The notes under the pieces are model-generated. The model had not been told where the DNA came from and searched no databases. It saw nothing but the letters and a program-made list of their open reading frames with translations. 53,659 nucleotides of DNA, taken from NCBI GenBank assembly GCA_943704425.1, contig CALSCP010001092.1, positions 1-53,659 of the forward strand. Direction: 5' to 3'. Positions 13,101 to 23,306 of the stretch are shown here, one piece after another (the first letter of the stretch is position 1; every line of letters starts with the position of its first letter). The stretch comes from Ministeria vibrans ATCC 50519. Lineage: Eukaryota; Opisthokonta; Filasterea. A program made the translations under genes and the position numbers.

Positions 13101-13257
13101 CATCAACACTCGCGATAAACTTGAGAGCACACACTCGGGCAGTCACCACCGACCAAGTTCCGTCGTGGTGGAACTTGTGTCTGCGCAAGAATGCTTGAAG
13201 CTCATGTTTGCTTGCCGTGGAAGGATCCAGGGCTAAGATGTTGTCGAGGAGCGTCAT
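1192..13257 (-). CDS. Giant P-loop (AAA-like) ATPase-type protein, paralogue of the 35220-48804 gene
   Basis: Three exons: 13257-1974, 1896-1588 and 1529-1192. The junctions are in phase (CGC T|TT and GAT G|AG) and give 3976 residues. I start at the ATG at 13257; the frame is open a little further upstream, but only through a TTG. One nucleotide-binding module is visible near residues 3084-3170: Walker A GPPGVGKS, Walker B VLILDECHYV, and a likely sensor-1 Asn in MVGNRYDQ. The rest is predicted mostly helical with no recognised domain. There is an Ala-rich run near residue 2785 and a five-copy AEQAPST(D/V) repeat near the C-terminus. Motifs run collinear with the second giant protein (YTLAR...CP; TGR...WF...FG; RQTIRTNLIALKHL), which supports paralogy. 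It lacks that protein's vWA domain. A 66-nt in-frame stretch at 5622-5687 could be an unmarked intron. Exact function and family are unknown. Confidence 0.85.
1308..1427 (-). repeat. Coding 24-bp minisatellite, five copies
   Basis: Five tandem 24-bp copies begin at 1308, 1332, 1356, 1380 and 1404 in the last exon of the giant gene. Each codes for an octapeptide AEQAPST followed by Asp or Val. Copies differ mainly at one codon (GTC or GAC on the minus strand), so the array expanded recently and in frame. It lies about 60 codons before the stop, where the paralogue instead continues into a vWA domain. Confidence 0.95.
3739..4011 (-). other. P-loop NTPase module of the first giant protein
   Basis: On the minus strand this region codes for Walker A (GPPGVGKS), an acidic-serine motif (DGSSEDLV), Walker B with catalytic Glu (LILDECH), and a strand ending in GNRYDQ that fits a sensor-1 position. 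The same four landmarks, in the same order and with similar spacing, occur in the second giant protein (GPPGIGKT, DASSEDM, VIDESH, SNRFDQ). The Walker residues are intact, so ATP binding and hydrolysis are plausible. An arginine finger could not be identified by eye. Confidence 0.85.
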
Positions 13258-13679
13258 TTGTACGAAATGTACACTGCGCACCAATATTGCTCCACCGTTG
13301 TCCAGCCGCGGCGGAAAACAAAGCGAAGACTAGCGAAGAAAAAGGGCTGCACAAAAGAGAGCATATTAGTCAAAATCTGCCCAACTCACCCAACAGTCAA
13401 CAGAGCATAGAAGGTGTAGGGGGCTGAAGAGACGCTCGCCCAAACTCGAGACAACACCCCTCGGCCGGAAAAAAAAAACCAAGCAAGCAGGGGGAAATTA
13501 TAGAGAAATTATAGCGAACGGGAAGCTTCAAAAACGAATCTGTTTAAGACGATGGATATAACAGGTGCGGTACATCTTTAGACCGTTTACAGCCCCTCAC
13601 GTCCCCCTGTCTTTTCAGCGGCATTTCGTCTCTCTGATCAAAAAGAGATTGCGTTTTTTTTTTTTTTTTTTTTTTTTGG

Positions 13680-13687
13680 NNNNNNNN
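13680..13687. other. Assembly gap (8 Ns)
   Basis: Eight undetermined bases lie between a poly-T tract and a GA-rich tandem repeat, a context typical of assembly failure. The true missing length is unknown. The missing 5' exons of the CBP80 gene would be expected here. Confidence 0.98.
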
Positions 13688-13740
13688 ATAGAGAGAGAGA
13701 CAAAGTGATAGAGAGAGAGACAAAGTGATAGAGAGAGAGA
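13688..13740. repeat. 20-bp GA-rich tandem repeat
   Basis: The 20-bp unit atagagagagagacaaagtg is present twice in full (13688-13707 and 13708-13727) and once in part, directly after the N gap. Confidence 0.9.
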
Positions 13741-13783
13741 ATGTATATATATTATGTGGCTGTTAATGTCTGTCGACGTTTAG

Positions 13784-14362
13784 ACTCAACACAAGCACGA
13801 AGCGACTACTATGTCTACCTTGTGGCCCAGTCGCTGCCATGGGTTGGAAGTGAGCTGACTAAGCGCCACCGAGGCGACTTTCAAAAAGTCTTGGATGACA
13901 TTAGTGAGTACCTGAGCACACGCGATGTCGCAGAGCAGCTCACGGCGTTGCGCGTCTGGAGTGATGAAGCAACTACCGAAACCTCTGACGACCTTGCCCC
14001 ACCACCACCACCACCATCGACGACAGAGCAAGGAGGCTCATCCGCAGCAACAGAAGACGCAGCGCGGCTGTTTGCACAGTCACCTCCCACACAACACGAA
14101 GGACTCACTCACCTGTGGACTCAGCTCAACTCAATGCGTCTCGACGACTGGCACGAGCAGGCGCTCTTCCGTCCCTATCGTGACTTTGAACGGCGCCTGT
14201 GCGATGCCCTCCCGCACGGTCTGCCCCGTCTTACTGTCCCACGCGTCACCATCTCCCTCGCACACTACCCAGTCCCGCGCGTCGTTTTCCGTCTCTTTGA
14301 CGATACATACTGTGCCAGAGTAAGCCTCGCAAATAGAGAAAGAGGGTGTGTGTGTGTGTATG

Positions 14363-14399
<37 letters not shown>

Positions 14400-16608
14400 T
14401 TGTCTCGTGTGTATTGACCAGGGTTTCTTGCATAGCTGTCGCGCATTCCTCCTTCGTCGAGCATTGACCGGTACATCTATGAGGAGATTCTTCGCGATAT
14501 GCTCGTGATGTACGAGAAGAGCCGCGATGTAAGTGTGTCCTCGGGGGGTGTGTATGGGTGTGTTGTACTGATATGTGCAATGTGCGTCTCGTTTTGTCTG
14601 TGTGCGTATGTTTAGGACTGTGTGCGTCACATTCTGTCCTTTCCCGAGTCACACACATTCCCTCTCGCGTCCATTGCATTGGAAGTCATCTTTGGCGAAA
14701 TACTGCGCCTTCCTCAGGCGTCCCATCCTCCCCTCTACTACACAATGGTACGCGTCACCCTACACACCAAGCACCTACACGTACTTCACCACTCATTTTC
14801 AACTCGGTCTGTCTCTCGCCAACCACTCACCGCTAGGTCCTTGTTGATCTGGCGCGGCAACTCCCGGCCCTTCCGCCCCTGATGCACGACGTCCTGATGA
14901 TTTTGTTCCACCGTCTGCCCCACATGGACCTCGCATGCATCGACCGCACGACCGATGCTCTTTCCATCTACCTCAGCAACACTGCCTTTGTCTTTCCGTC
15001 CCAGTCCCTCTTTGCTCAGTGGGCGCCTTTTCTCGACCATGGCGATGTGGAAGACCTCGAACCAACTCCCTATGTCTATTGGTTCAGAGAGCTCCTCGAC
15101 AAGTCTGTTCGGTATCACTTACTCACTCACTCACTCACACACACACTCACACTCACACTCGATTACTATAGTCTGTCGTACATCGACAAGATTCAGTTGA
15201 TGGTTCCCGAAGACCTGCACCATCTGATGCCTGTGGCCCCTGAGCCCCACTACCGATACGCAGTTGGCTCTCTCGACTCCCTTAGCCCGCGCGCCCGTCA
15301 ACTCGTCGAGCTTTATTCGCAGAAGGCTGAGCCCCAGCGCATTCTTGACTGCCTTGCGTCGCCCGTCTCTGCGTCTTCCTCGCGCGCTCCCTCACCCGCA
15401 AACCAACTCACCGTCTTTTACTTGTCGCTCCTTTCACTCGCCTCAAAGACAGTCACACACCTCTCAGTCGTCTTTGATCGGTATAATTCCAATATTATAA
15501 ATTTTAGTTTTACTCACTGGAACACACACGCACACACAATAATAATTATAATTATAATATTATAATTATAATAATTATTATATATATGCGCACACTTACA
15601 CGCTACTTCACTGACTTGCTGGCTTAGGTACGAGGAAGTGTTTACTACACTCGGCGCACACAAGACGCTTCTAGTGCCATTGACACATGAGTACTTTGCG
15701 GAGCAGCCGACAATGCTCACCACGACACTGCAGCAGCTACGCTTGCGCGGCTTTGTGGATCCGTCGTGTGTTGTCGAGTGGGTGTTCTCGCATGCGACGC
15801 TGACCAGCTACTTCCGGAGCTATGTGTGGGCGGTGCTGGATGATGTGCTTGCTGAACTGGTGGCGCATGCGACGCAGGTGGATGAGCAGGTGGCACGGCT
15901 GTCGCGCGAGCACACGCTGCACACGGTGGGACGCGAGCGAGAGCGCGATGAGGCGCGCGAAGACCGCGAAGGGCTGATGGACCAGCTTAAACAACTCGAC
16001 GAGAAAGCTGCAGCGAGCGCCAACGAGCCGTCCGAGGAGGATTCAGAGGGTGATGCTGTGCATGACGACGATGGTGCGTCTGCGCGAGCACAGGCCAACG
16101 AGATTCGCGACGCACTGGCAAACACCGCTGAACGTCTGGCGGAAATGGAGCGGGAAAGCTCGGCCGAGGAAGAGCGCATTGCGCAGCTCAAGAACGACTC
16201 GGTTGCTTCTGTCAGAATCATCAAAGAGACGTTTCTTATTGTCTTTCAGGTACCGTCTTGGGCAAAGAGACCGAGACAGAGTGAGATTGTCTGATTTTGT
16301 ATGCTGTCATCTTAGCGAGTTGTGATGTTGTTTATGCAAGAGAACCAAGACATGTCACCCGAGTGGAGCCGCCTTGTCCTCTCGCGTCTGTTGCATCTCG
16401 GCCGAACTGTACAGAGATAGAGAGAGACAGAGAGAGACAGTATGTGTGTGTGTGTCTGCTCACTGACTCACTCTCCTCTTTCACATTCTCGTAGTACCAC
16501 ACACACATTGCTGCGTTTCTGCGCTCCCTTGAGAATGTCGTGTTCACTCCCGCTGTCGATGACCGTCTCATTTCTGTCTTTAAACTTTTCCGTTCACTCC
16601 ACCAGTAA
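13784..16608 (+). CDS. NCBP1: Nuclear cap-binding protein subunit 1 (CBP80), 5' end missing
   Basis: CBP80 is the large MIF4G-repeat subunit of the nuclear cap-binding complex. It works with CBP20 on capped pol II transcripts. Visible exons: about 13784-14319, 14436-14528, 14616-14747, 14837-15111, 15172-15480, 15628-16249, 16316-16408 and 16495-16608; all junctions stay in frame. Family landmarks include YYVYLVAQSLPWVGSEL, LWTQLNSMRLDDWHE, PRVVFRLFDDT, RLSYIDKI after the fifth visible exon, a charged Glu/Arg coiled insertion in the 15628-16249 exon, and a C-terminus resembling the human LENLLFT...VFQ end. About 723 residues are present. Roughly 140-170 N-terminal residues of the usual ~790 are absent, and the N gap just upstream explains this best. 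The first exon start is set by an acceptor TTTAG at 13779-13783 and is uncertain. Its 3' end converges with IFT20. Confidence 0.93.
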
Positions 16609-16757
16609 AAAACTGGAGTGTCACTTGGGTTTTGGTTTCTCTTGGGTTTTGTTTTTCTGTTGCGCACAATCAATACAGAATCTTTCTCTCTCTCTTCTCT
16701 CTCAGTCTCCTTCTCTGTCCCCTCTCTCCCTCTCTTGCTCGTTTCTCTCACTCCCTC

Positions 16758-17508
16758 TCAGGCTGTAAACTGTGAAATAAGTTGCTCCTGCTCACGTTTG
16801 GCGCGCTGCAGTGCCTCAAATTGAATGGAGAGTCGCGCAAGCTCCGTTTCCTTCTCTGCAATGACCGTCCGCAATTGCTGCCCTTCCGCCTCTCGTTGCT
16901 TTGCCAACGTCTTGATGAGATTTCGCGCTCCAAGTGCCTATAAACAAGTGGAGTGTGTAGGGGAAGGGTCAGATGTGCTTGTGCATATGCGCGCCCCTCT
17001 CCTCGCTACCTTCATCTTCTCGCGGTTGACGATCTCTGCAAGTTGCTCTTGCGTCTGCACAAAGGTGCCTGTCACTTTGTGAAACTGATCGACACCTGTC
17101 GACAAAAACACAATATGAAAACGCACAGGAGCTTTCGCAGCATGCATGCATGTGTATGTAAGTCGTACGTTCAATGAAATCGCGGCATTCGTCCCGGAGA
17201 TTCTCTGTTTCTGTGTGCGCTTCAACCTGCGCCAACAACCGTTCAATATATGAAGTATCATCCAAGACTGTTCCTTCGACTCCAACTTACATCCATCACC
17301 CGAATTCGACTAAGCTCATCAAACGATATCCCTGCAGACAAAGATAACACCAACAGCACCAACACCAAGAGCCTCAGTGAATTTTCAAAAGTTCATAGCA
17401 ATGTCATAGCAACGAAATAAAAGATGATAAAAAAATAAAAATAAACAGGCACGAACCTTGCGGGGCGCTAATGTGTTGGCGACTACTGATTTCCTGAATG
17501 GTAGCCAT
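16758..17508 (-). CDS. IFT20: Intraflagellar transport protein 20
   Basis: IFT20 is a small coiled-coil subunit of the IFT-B complex that links Golgi-derived vesicles to ciliary transport. Five exons: 17508-17457, 17331-17291, 17226-17169, 17095-17010 and 16937-16758, giving 138 residues (human 132). Matches to the family include ISFDELSRIRVMD, LRDECRDFIE, VDQFHKVTG, NREKMKALGARNL and LAKQREAEGQQL, running to a C-terminal coiled coil that ends QFTA. The second intron (17290-17227) is only 64 nt. Its acceptor GGCGCAG was chosen because it keeps frame and aligns residue for residue with human IFT20 between RVMD and DECRDF. Start codons of IFT20 and GMP synthase are 102 bp apart and divergent, so they probably share a promoter. 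Presence of this gene implies a ciliated life stage. Confidence 0.94.
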
Positions 17509-17610
17509 ATTGACAAATAAAAACTAATTATTGGCATTTCGATAAAAAAGAAAAACTTATTTCTTGTGATTCATTTCCTTCTGACCTTCTCTGGACCATC
17601 GGTTTTCTTA
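17509..17610. promoter_or_regulatory. Short divergent promoter between IFT20 and GMP synthase
   Basis: Only 102 bp separate the two divergent start codons, so both 5' UTRs and core promoters must fit here unless one starts inside the other gene. The left part is AT-rich and the right part pyrimidine-rich. No TATA box or X-box (RFX) motif was identified with confidence. The role as a bidirectional promoter is inferred from spacing alone. Confidence 0.5.
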
Positions 17611-18143
17611 ATGAGTCAGGCCCCTCGTGAAGTTGTTGCCATTCTGGACGCAGGCGCTCAGTATGGCAAAGTGATTGATCGCAAAGTGCGCGAGCTCAAG
17701 GTCGAAACAGACCTCCTGCCGCTTGAAACACCCGCCGAGACACTTCGCCAGGGCAACTACCGGTACCCACACGGTTGATCGCATTCCTTCCATCGCTGTA
17801 CTCCCCGTTTTTGCGCCAACTCATCCCAAAACGTGACATTTTCAATCGCGTCGCTCTCTCTCTCTCTCTCTCTCCTTCCTCTCCCCTTCTCTCTCGCTCC
17901 TGCTTCGCACTGACACGCTCCCCTTGCGATGCGGCAGAGGCATTATCATTTCGGGCGGACCCAACAGTGTGTACTCCGCCGATGCGCCGCAGTACGACGC
18001 GGCCTTTCTCGACCTGGGAATCCCCATCTTTGGCATCTGCTACGGAATGCAGCTGTGCAATCTTCACTTTGGGGGCACCGTCCTGCGGAAGGACGCGCGA
18101 GAGGACGGACAGGTACGCGCGAGAGAGAAACAGAGAGACAAAG

Positions 18144-18233
<90 letters not shown>

Positions 18234-18662
18234 AAGAAACAAAGTAATAGAGAGAGAGAGAAGAGACACAAGAGAGTGTGAACATGACATTGCCTTATAG
18301 GACGATGTCACCGTGGATCCTGAGAGCGCTTTGTTCCAGGGCATGGAATCACGACAGACAGTGCTGCTGACTCATGGAGATTCTGTGGGCAATGTGGCGC
18401 CGGGATTTCGTGCAACGGCGCATTCGGGGGAGATTGTCGCGGCGATTGAAGACGCACAACGCGCCATCTTCGGCGTTCAGTTTCATCCCGAAGTGGACCT
18501 CTCAGTCCACGGTCAGCAGATGTTTAGCAACTTCCTCTTTGGCGTGTGCAAGCTCAGTGGCACATTTACTATTGCCGATCGTGAAGAGGAGTGCCTCAAA
18601 GAAATTCGATCCATTGTCAAAGACAAGAAGGTGACAAAGACTCAAAACGAAAACAATATAAA

Positions 18663-18730
<68 letters not shown>

Positions 18731-20209
18731 TGTTTTGCCCTTTCAAGATTCTTGTGCTGGTGTCGGGGGGCGTTGACTCGAGCGTGTGTGCTGCGCTGGT
18801 GACGCGGGCAGTGGGTGCGGAGCGGGTGATTGCTCTGCACATTGACAATGGGTTTATGCGCGCGCGAGAGAGTGCGCTGGTACACGACTCGCTTGCCCCA
18901 CTTGGGCTCAACCTGCGCACCATTGATGCCAGTGCGGAGTTTTACAATGGTGTGACGCAGATCAAGCGACGTGATGGGACGCAGTACAGTGCAGGGCCGC
19001 TCAAGGAGGTGGTGTCGCCCGAAGACAAGCGCAAAATCATTGGCGACACATTTATGCGGGTCACCGAGACTCAAACCAACGCTTTGAATCTGCGCGCCGA
19101 GGATGTGTTTGTGGCGCAGGGCACACTGCGTCCGGATCTCATTGAGAGCGCATCTGCGCTGGCGAGTGGCAAGGCAGACGCTATCAAGACCCACCACAAC
19201 GACACGGAACTGGTGCGCGCACTGCGGGCGCAGGGCCGTGTCATTGAGCCGCTCAAGGACTATCACAAAGACGAAGTAAATTGTGCACTATTGTAGAGTG
19301 AGTCCTCTCAACAAAAATTTCTTTACTTGCTCTGCGGTTTAGGTGCGGGAACTGGGGAAGCTGTTGGGTCTTCCCGATGAGCTTGTGATGCGACAGCCGT
19401 TTCCGGGTCCTGGACTGGCAGTGCGAGTGCTGTGCACTGAGCGGCCCTATGTCACAGAGGAGTTTGACGCGACCAACGAGCGCATTGGACATCTGCTGGG
19501 GGGCGCTGAGGACGCAAGTGGAGAGGCGCTGGAGCGCATTAAAAGCGCGCTGGGGTCGCACGATACGTTGGAGGCGGTGCGTGAGGCAGGCAAAGGGCTG
19601 GTGGGGACGCTGCTGCCCGTGCAGACGGTGGGGGTACAGGGGGACGGCCGCACGTACAGCTATGTGTGCACTCTGGCACTGCGCGCCGACGACGGCTCTG
19701 CGTCGTGCATGCCGCACTGGCCCCACGTCATGTTGCTTGCCAAGCTCATTCCTAAGATCTGCCACAATGTCAATCGTGTGGCATTTATGTGGGGTGGCCA
19801 GGCGCGCCAGACGGGCGGTGCGGTGCGTCGCGTCACCGAGACCCACATGATTCCACCTGTGCTCGACCAGCTGCGCCAGGCCGACAGCGTTGTCAACGCA
19901 CTGCTCCTCAAACACAACCTTGTCACATCGTTGAGTCAGGTTCCCGTGGTGTCAGTGCCTGTTGATGTGGACAGCCAGGGCACCAGTCCCGACGGTGTCG
20001 ATCCCGAGATGACCGGTCTCCGCTGCATTGCCATCCGCACTTTCATTACCGCCGACTTTATGACTGGCGTGCCTGCCGTGCCCGGGCGTCAGATTCCCGA
20101 GGATGTCCTCGCCGCCATGGTGAGCGGTCTGCGCGAGTCGGTTCCGCGTCTCAGTCGCGTCCTCTATGATTGTACGTCGAAGCCTCCGGGCACAACAGAG
20201 TGGGAATGA
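17611..20209 (+). CDS. GMPS: GMP synthase (glutamine-hydrolysing)
   Basis: Converts XMP, ATP and glutamine to GMP in cytosolic purine synthesis. Exons 17611-17762, 17938-18112, 18301-18630, 18748-19275 and 19343-20209 join in frame to give 683 residues (human 693). The class I glutamine amidotransferase domain has its catalytic Cys at residue 85 in GICYGMQ and the His/Glu pair at 171 and 173 in FHPEV. The ATP pyrophosphatase domain follows, with P-loop SGGVDSS near 225-231 and [10 protein letters not shown]. The dimerisation domain runs from about residue 396 to the GTTEWE end and carries an internal insertion typical of eukaryotic GMPS. Introns 1 and 2 carry CT and GA runs; intron 3 carries a TAA array. 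Nothing looks damaged. Confidence 0.98.
18146..18230 (+). repeat. (GA)n microsatellite in GMPS intron 2
   Basis: About 80 bp of nearly pure GA dinucleotide within the intron between the exons ending at 18112 and starting at 18301. It gives long spurious open frames on both strands (poly Arg-Glu or poly Ser-Leu). Confidence 0.95.
18664..18730 (+). repeat. (TAA)n microsatellite in GMPS intron 3
   Basis: About 22 units of TAA/AAT, filling most of the intron between the exons ending at 18630 and starting at 18748. Confidence 0.95.
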
Positions 20210-20809
20210 AAAACATCGTTGCTTGCTTGTCGTACACACTCCTATCCTCCAACTGAATAACACTTTCTAAACTCCTACTCTGGCAACTTGCCGACTAAAA
20301 GAAAGAAAGAAGACTAATAATGCATAATAATAGTTTTAAATTTTACGATTTCTGGATCAACGCTGAAGAAATGATTAAAAAATGCCGACCAACCAACCAA
20401 CTGATCAGTCTGAGGAAGAAACACGGAAGAAAGACACAAACAAACTCGCCTGCTCACGCTCTCCGCCGGAAAAGCGTATGAAGCAGCGCCTCATCCAACT
20501 ACCAGCCCTCTTCCTTGTCCCTCCCTTGTTCCCTTATCCTTAGGTTCCGCTACGATTGATGCTGTCAGCAAAAGAAAACAAACGCGCAATTCGCACTTTT
20601 CCACCTTCCAAGTGCCACTAAAACGGCATGGGGCCAACAGAGGTAGACTGCAATGACTGTTCTACAATTTCTGTTTGCATGGCAACGGTTAAAAGGACTT
20701 TTCGTTTTCGGTTTCGTCAGCAAAGAATAAAAAAAATTATTCAATGCGAATTTCTTCTCATTCAGATTTTCAGATTTTTTCAACAACAACAACGAACAAC
20801 TACGACAAC
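20210..20809. other. Intergenic region upstream of eIF4A
   Basis: This separates the GMPS stop from the eIF4A start. It contains AT-rich DNA, CCAACC-type short repeats near 20390-20400, a C/T-rich tract at 20490-20540, and an ACAACAACGAACAAC-like leader just before the eIF4A ATG. No open frame here resembles a gene. Confidence 0.6.
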
Positions 20810-23116
20810 ATGGCTGATAGGTAATCAAGTGAGCATGGGCGCGCTTGGCCAATGCACAACTCTCATTGGAGTGGTTTGCATCGCTTTCGCTTTTTGGCGC
20901 CAACACACTCCGTTTCTCGCCAGACGCCCTTCAACCGCGTCCGCTTCCCCTCCCCCATGGATGTGTGGGGTGTGTGTGTGTTGCTGGGCCAAGAACATTG
21001 GGGATTTGAAGGCGTCTTCATGGCGAACGTGCGGCCACGTGGAAATAATTGATCTTTTTGTTGTCATTTGCCTTGTCCCCACGCGAAGTGTCCCTCGCAC
21101 TCGTCCCGGGCTTCTCGCGCCTCCCTTGTGCGCCCCACACTGTCTTCTGGGGTATTCCAACTCACTGTGCTCCACGCGCATGTGGCTCGCGCGCTCTCTG
21201 CAGTGACACAAGCGTCAAGTGTTGAGGAAAAAAAAAAAAAATCGTTTTACCCTCATGTTCGCCTTAGTCAGCACCTCCACCTCCCTCCCCATACGTGCAG
21301 CACGCTGTTGCATTGCCCCTGGCCCGTCTGGCCGTGACGCCATGCTCTTTGGACAGTCATTTCATCGACTTTATTTATTAACGCAAATCGCCTCCTCTTC
21401 TCTTAGTCAGTACAAGGAGCCCGATTCGGGAGTGGCCGGTATGGAGCCGGAGGGAGAGATTGAGGTAGGTTGAGATAGAAAGAGAAACCTCTCGAGTCTT
21501 TTTTTTTTTTTTTGTTGTTTTATTTTGATGAGACTATCAAAAATTATTATACTAACGTTTTTTTGTTTTGTTTTTTCCTTCTTTTTCTCTCTCTCCTCTG
21601 TAATCGTCAGTCCAACTGGGACCAGGTCGTCGACAACTTCGACGACATGAAGCTGCGGGACGAGCTTCTGCGCGGCATCTACGCGTATGGTTTCGAGAAG
21701 CCGTCGGCGATCCAGCAGCGGGCCATCCTGCCGTGCATCAAGGGGCGCGACGTGATCGCACAGGCGCAGTCGGGCACGGGCAAGACGGCCACCTTCAGCA
21801 TTGCCATCCTCCAGCAGATTGACGTCGACCTGCGCAAGACGCAAGCACTCATTCTGGCGCCCACACGTGAGCTCGCTCAGCAGATTCAGAAGGTTGTCAT
21901 CGCTCTCGGTGACTACATGCACGCTCAGGTACAAAAAAAACACCCTCCTATTTCATTGTTTTTTAATTGTCGTGTGTGCGAAATGACGAAAATCTCTTCT
22001 TATCCGGATGAAAAAATGCCGAAACAAACCCATTTGAATTTAAGCTCAACAGATCTGATCGCCCCATTTACATAATAATTTGTTTTTTTGTGTGTGTGTT
22101 TCTGTCTCTCTCTGTTAATCACTGACTCTCTCTATCTCTCTCTGTCTCTGAAGTGCCACGCGTGCATTGGCGGCACTAACGTGCGTGACGACATCCGCAA
22201 GCTGGAGAGCGGTGTGCACATTGTGGTGGGCACGCCCGGCCGTGTGTTTGACATGATCAGCCACCGCCGCGCACTCATCACCGACGACATCAAGATGTTT
22301 GTGCTCGATGAGGCCGACGAGATGCTCTCGCGCGGATTCAAGGACCAGATCTACGATGTGTTCCAGCTTATGCCTCACACCATCCAGGTCATCCTGCTCT
22401 CGGCGACCATGCCCGCCGAGGTCCTCGATGTCACCAAGCGCTTTATGCGCGAGCCCATTCGCATTCTCGTCAAGAAGGAGGAGCTTACCCTCGAAGGTAT
22501 CAAGCAGTTCTACGTCGCTGTCGACCGTGAGGAGTGGAAGCTCGACACTCTTTGCGATCTCTACGAGACGCTCACCATCACACAGGCCGTCATCTTCTGC
22601 AACACCCGCCGTAAGGTCGACTGGCTCACCGACAAGATGCACCAGGTACAGATATGTCTTTCGCCAAAACCCCTTTTTTTTTGTCTGACCTCCCCTTCTT
22701 GCGTATTAGCGTGACTTTACCGTCTCGGCGATGCACGGTGACATGGACCAGAAGGAGCGCGATGTCATCATGAAGGAGTTCCGCACAGGCTCGTCGCGTG
22801 TCCTCATCACGACCGACCTTCTTGCGCGTGGTATTGACGTCCAGCAGGTCTCGCTCGTCATCAACTACGATCTGCCGGGCAACAGAGAAAACTACATTCA
22901 CCGTATTGGTCGCGGCGGTCGCTTTGGCCGCAAGGGTGTCGCCATCAACTTCATTTCCCAGGACGATGTCCATGCTCTCCGCGAGATTGAAGTCTTCTAC
23001 AGTAATCATTAATCCATCACACAAACAGATAAAGACTCATCTGTGTTGTTTTTTGTTTTTTTTTTCTAGACACTGTCATTGAGGAAATGCCCATGAACGT
23101 GGCCGATCTCATCTGA
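20810..23116 (+). CDS. EIF4A: Translation initiation factor eIF4A (DEAD-box RNA helicase)
   Basis: ATP-dependent RNA helicase of the eIF4F cap-binding complex. Six exons: 20810-20820, 21407-21464, 21611-21928, 22154-22645, 22710-23001 and 23070-23116, giving 405 residues (human eIF4A1 406). The Q motif ([11 protein letters not shown]), Walker A AQSGTGKT (about 75-82), [17 protein letters not shown] (181-184), SAT, ARGID and HRIGRGGR are all intact, ending in [11 protein letters not shown]. The first coding exon is only 11 nt (ATGGCTGATAG). I chose it because it joins in frame to SQYKEPDSG and gives the expected N-terminal length; the 586-nt intron after it is the longest in this gene. Acceptor tracts are strongly pyrimidine-rich. 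C9orf72 starts 191 bp downstream on the same strand. Confidence 0.98.
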
Positions 23117-23306
23117 TCTTGTCCATTGCAACTGGAGATGAAAGAGAGAGCTAATGCGAAGAGAGCGATGTGGGACTATAATACACTGAACAGAACTATG
23201 TGAAGAAGAGAAAATTAAAAGACGATAATGTTTTTTGGACGATTATACGTGTGACTGCAACAGATTACGAACTCAAAAAATAACTCATTTTTTGACACAC
23301 ATATAT

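Larger units (their letters stand above)
13258..13783. other. Upstream region of the giant gene, with poly-T, assembly gap and GA repeat
   Basis: This lies between the start of the minus-strand giant gene and the first visible CBP80 exon. It contains a 24-nt poly-T (13654-13677), eight Ns (13680-13687) and two and a half copies of a 20-bp GA-rich unit (13688-13740). The promoter of the giant gene is presumably near 13260-13450. No coding exon for the CBP80 N-terminus could be found here. Confidence 0.7.

Noticed and set aside
17267-17290. 23-nt intron in IFT20
   Set aside because: Too short for splicing and it shifts the frame; the 64-nt intron ending at 17227 restores both phase and family alignment.
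20628-21206. 192-codon plus-strand frame between GMPS and eIF4A
   Set aside because: It overlaps the eIF4A first exon in another frame and crosses its first intron; composition looks random (Phe/Cys/Trp-rich).
21300-21360. Repeat shared between eIF4A intron 1 and 34830-34870 (GGCCGT...GACGCC...GGACAG)
   Set aside because: Only short blocks agree with different spacing; the match is within what chance gives in similar GC-rich patches.
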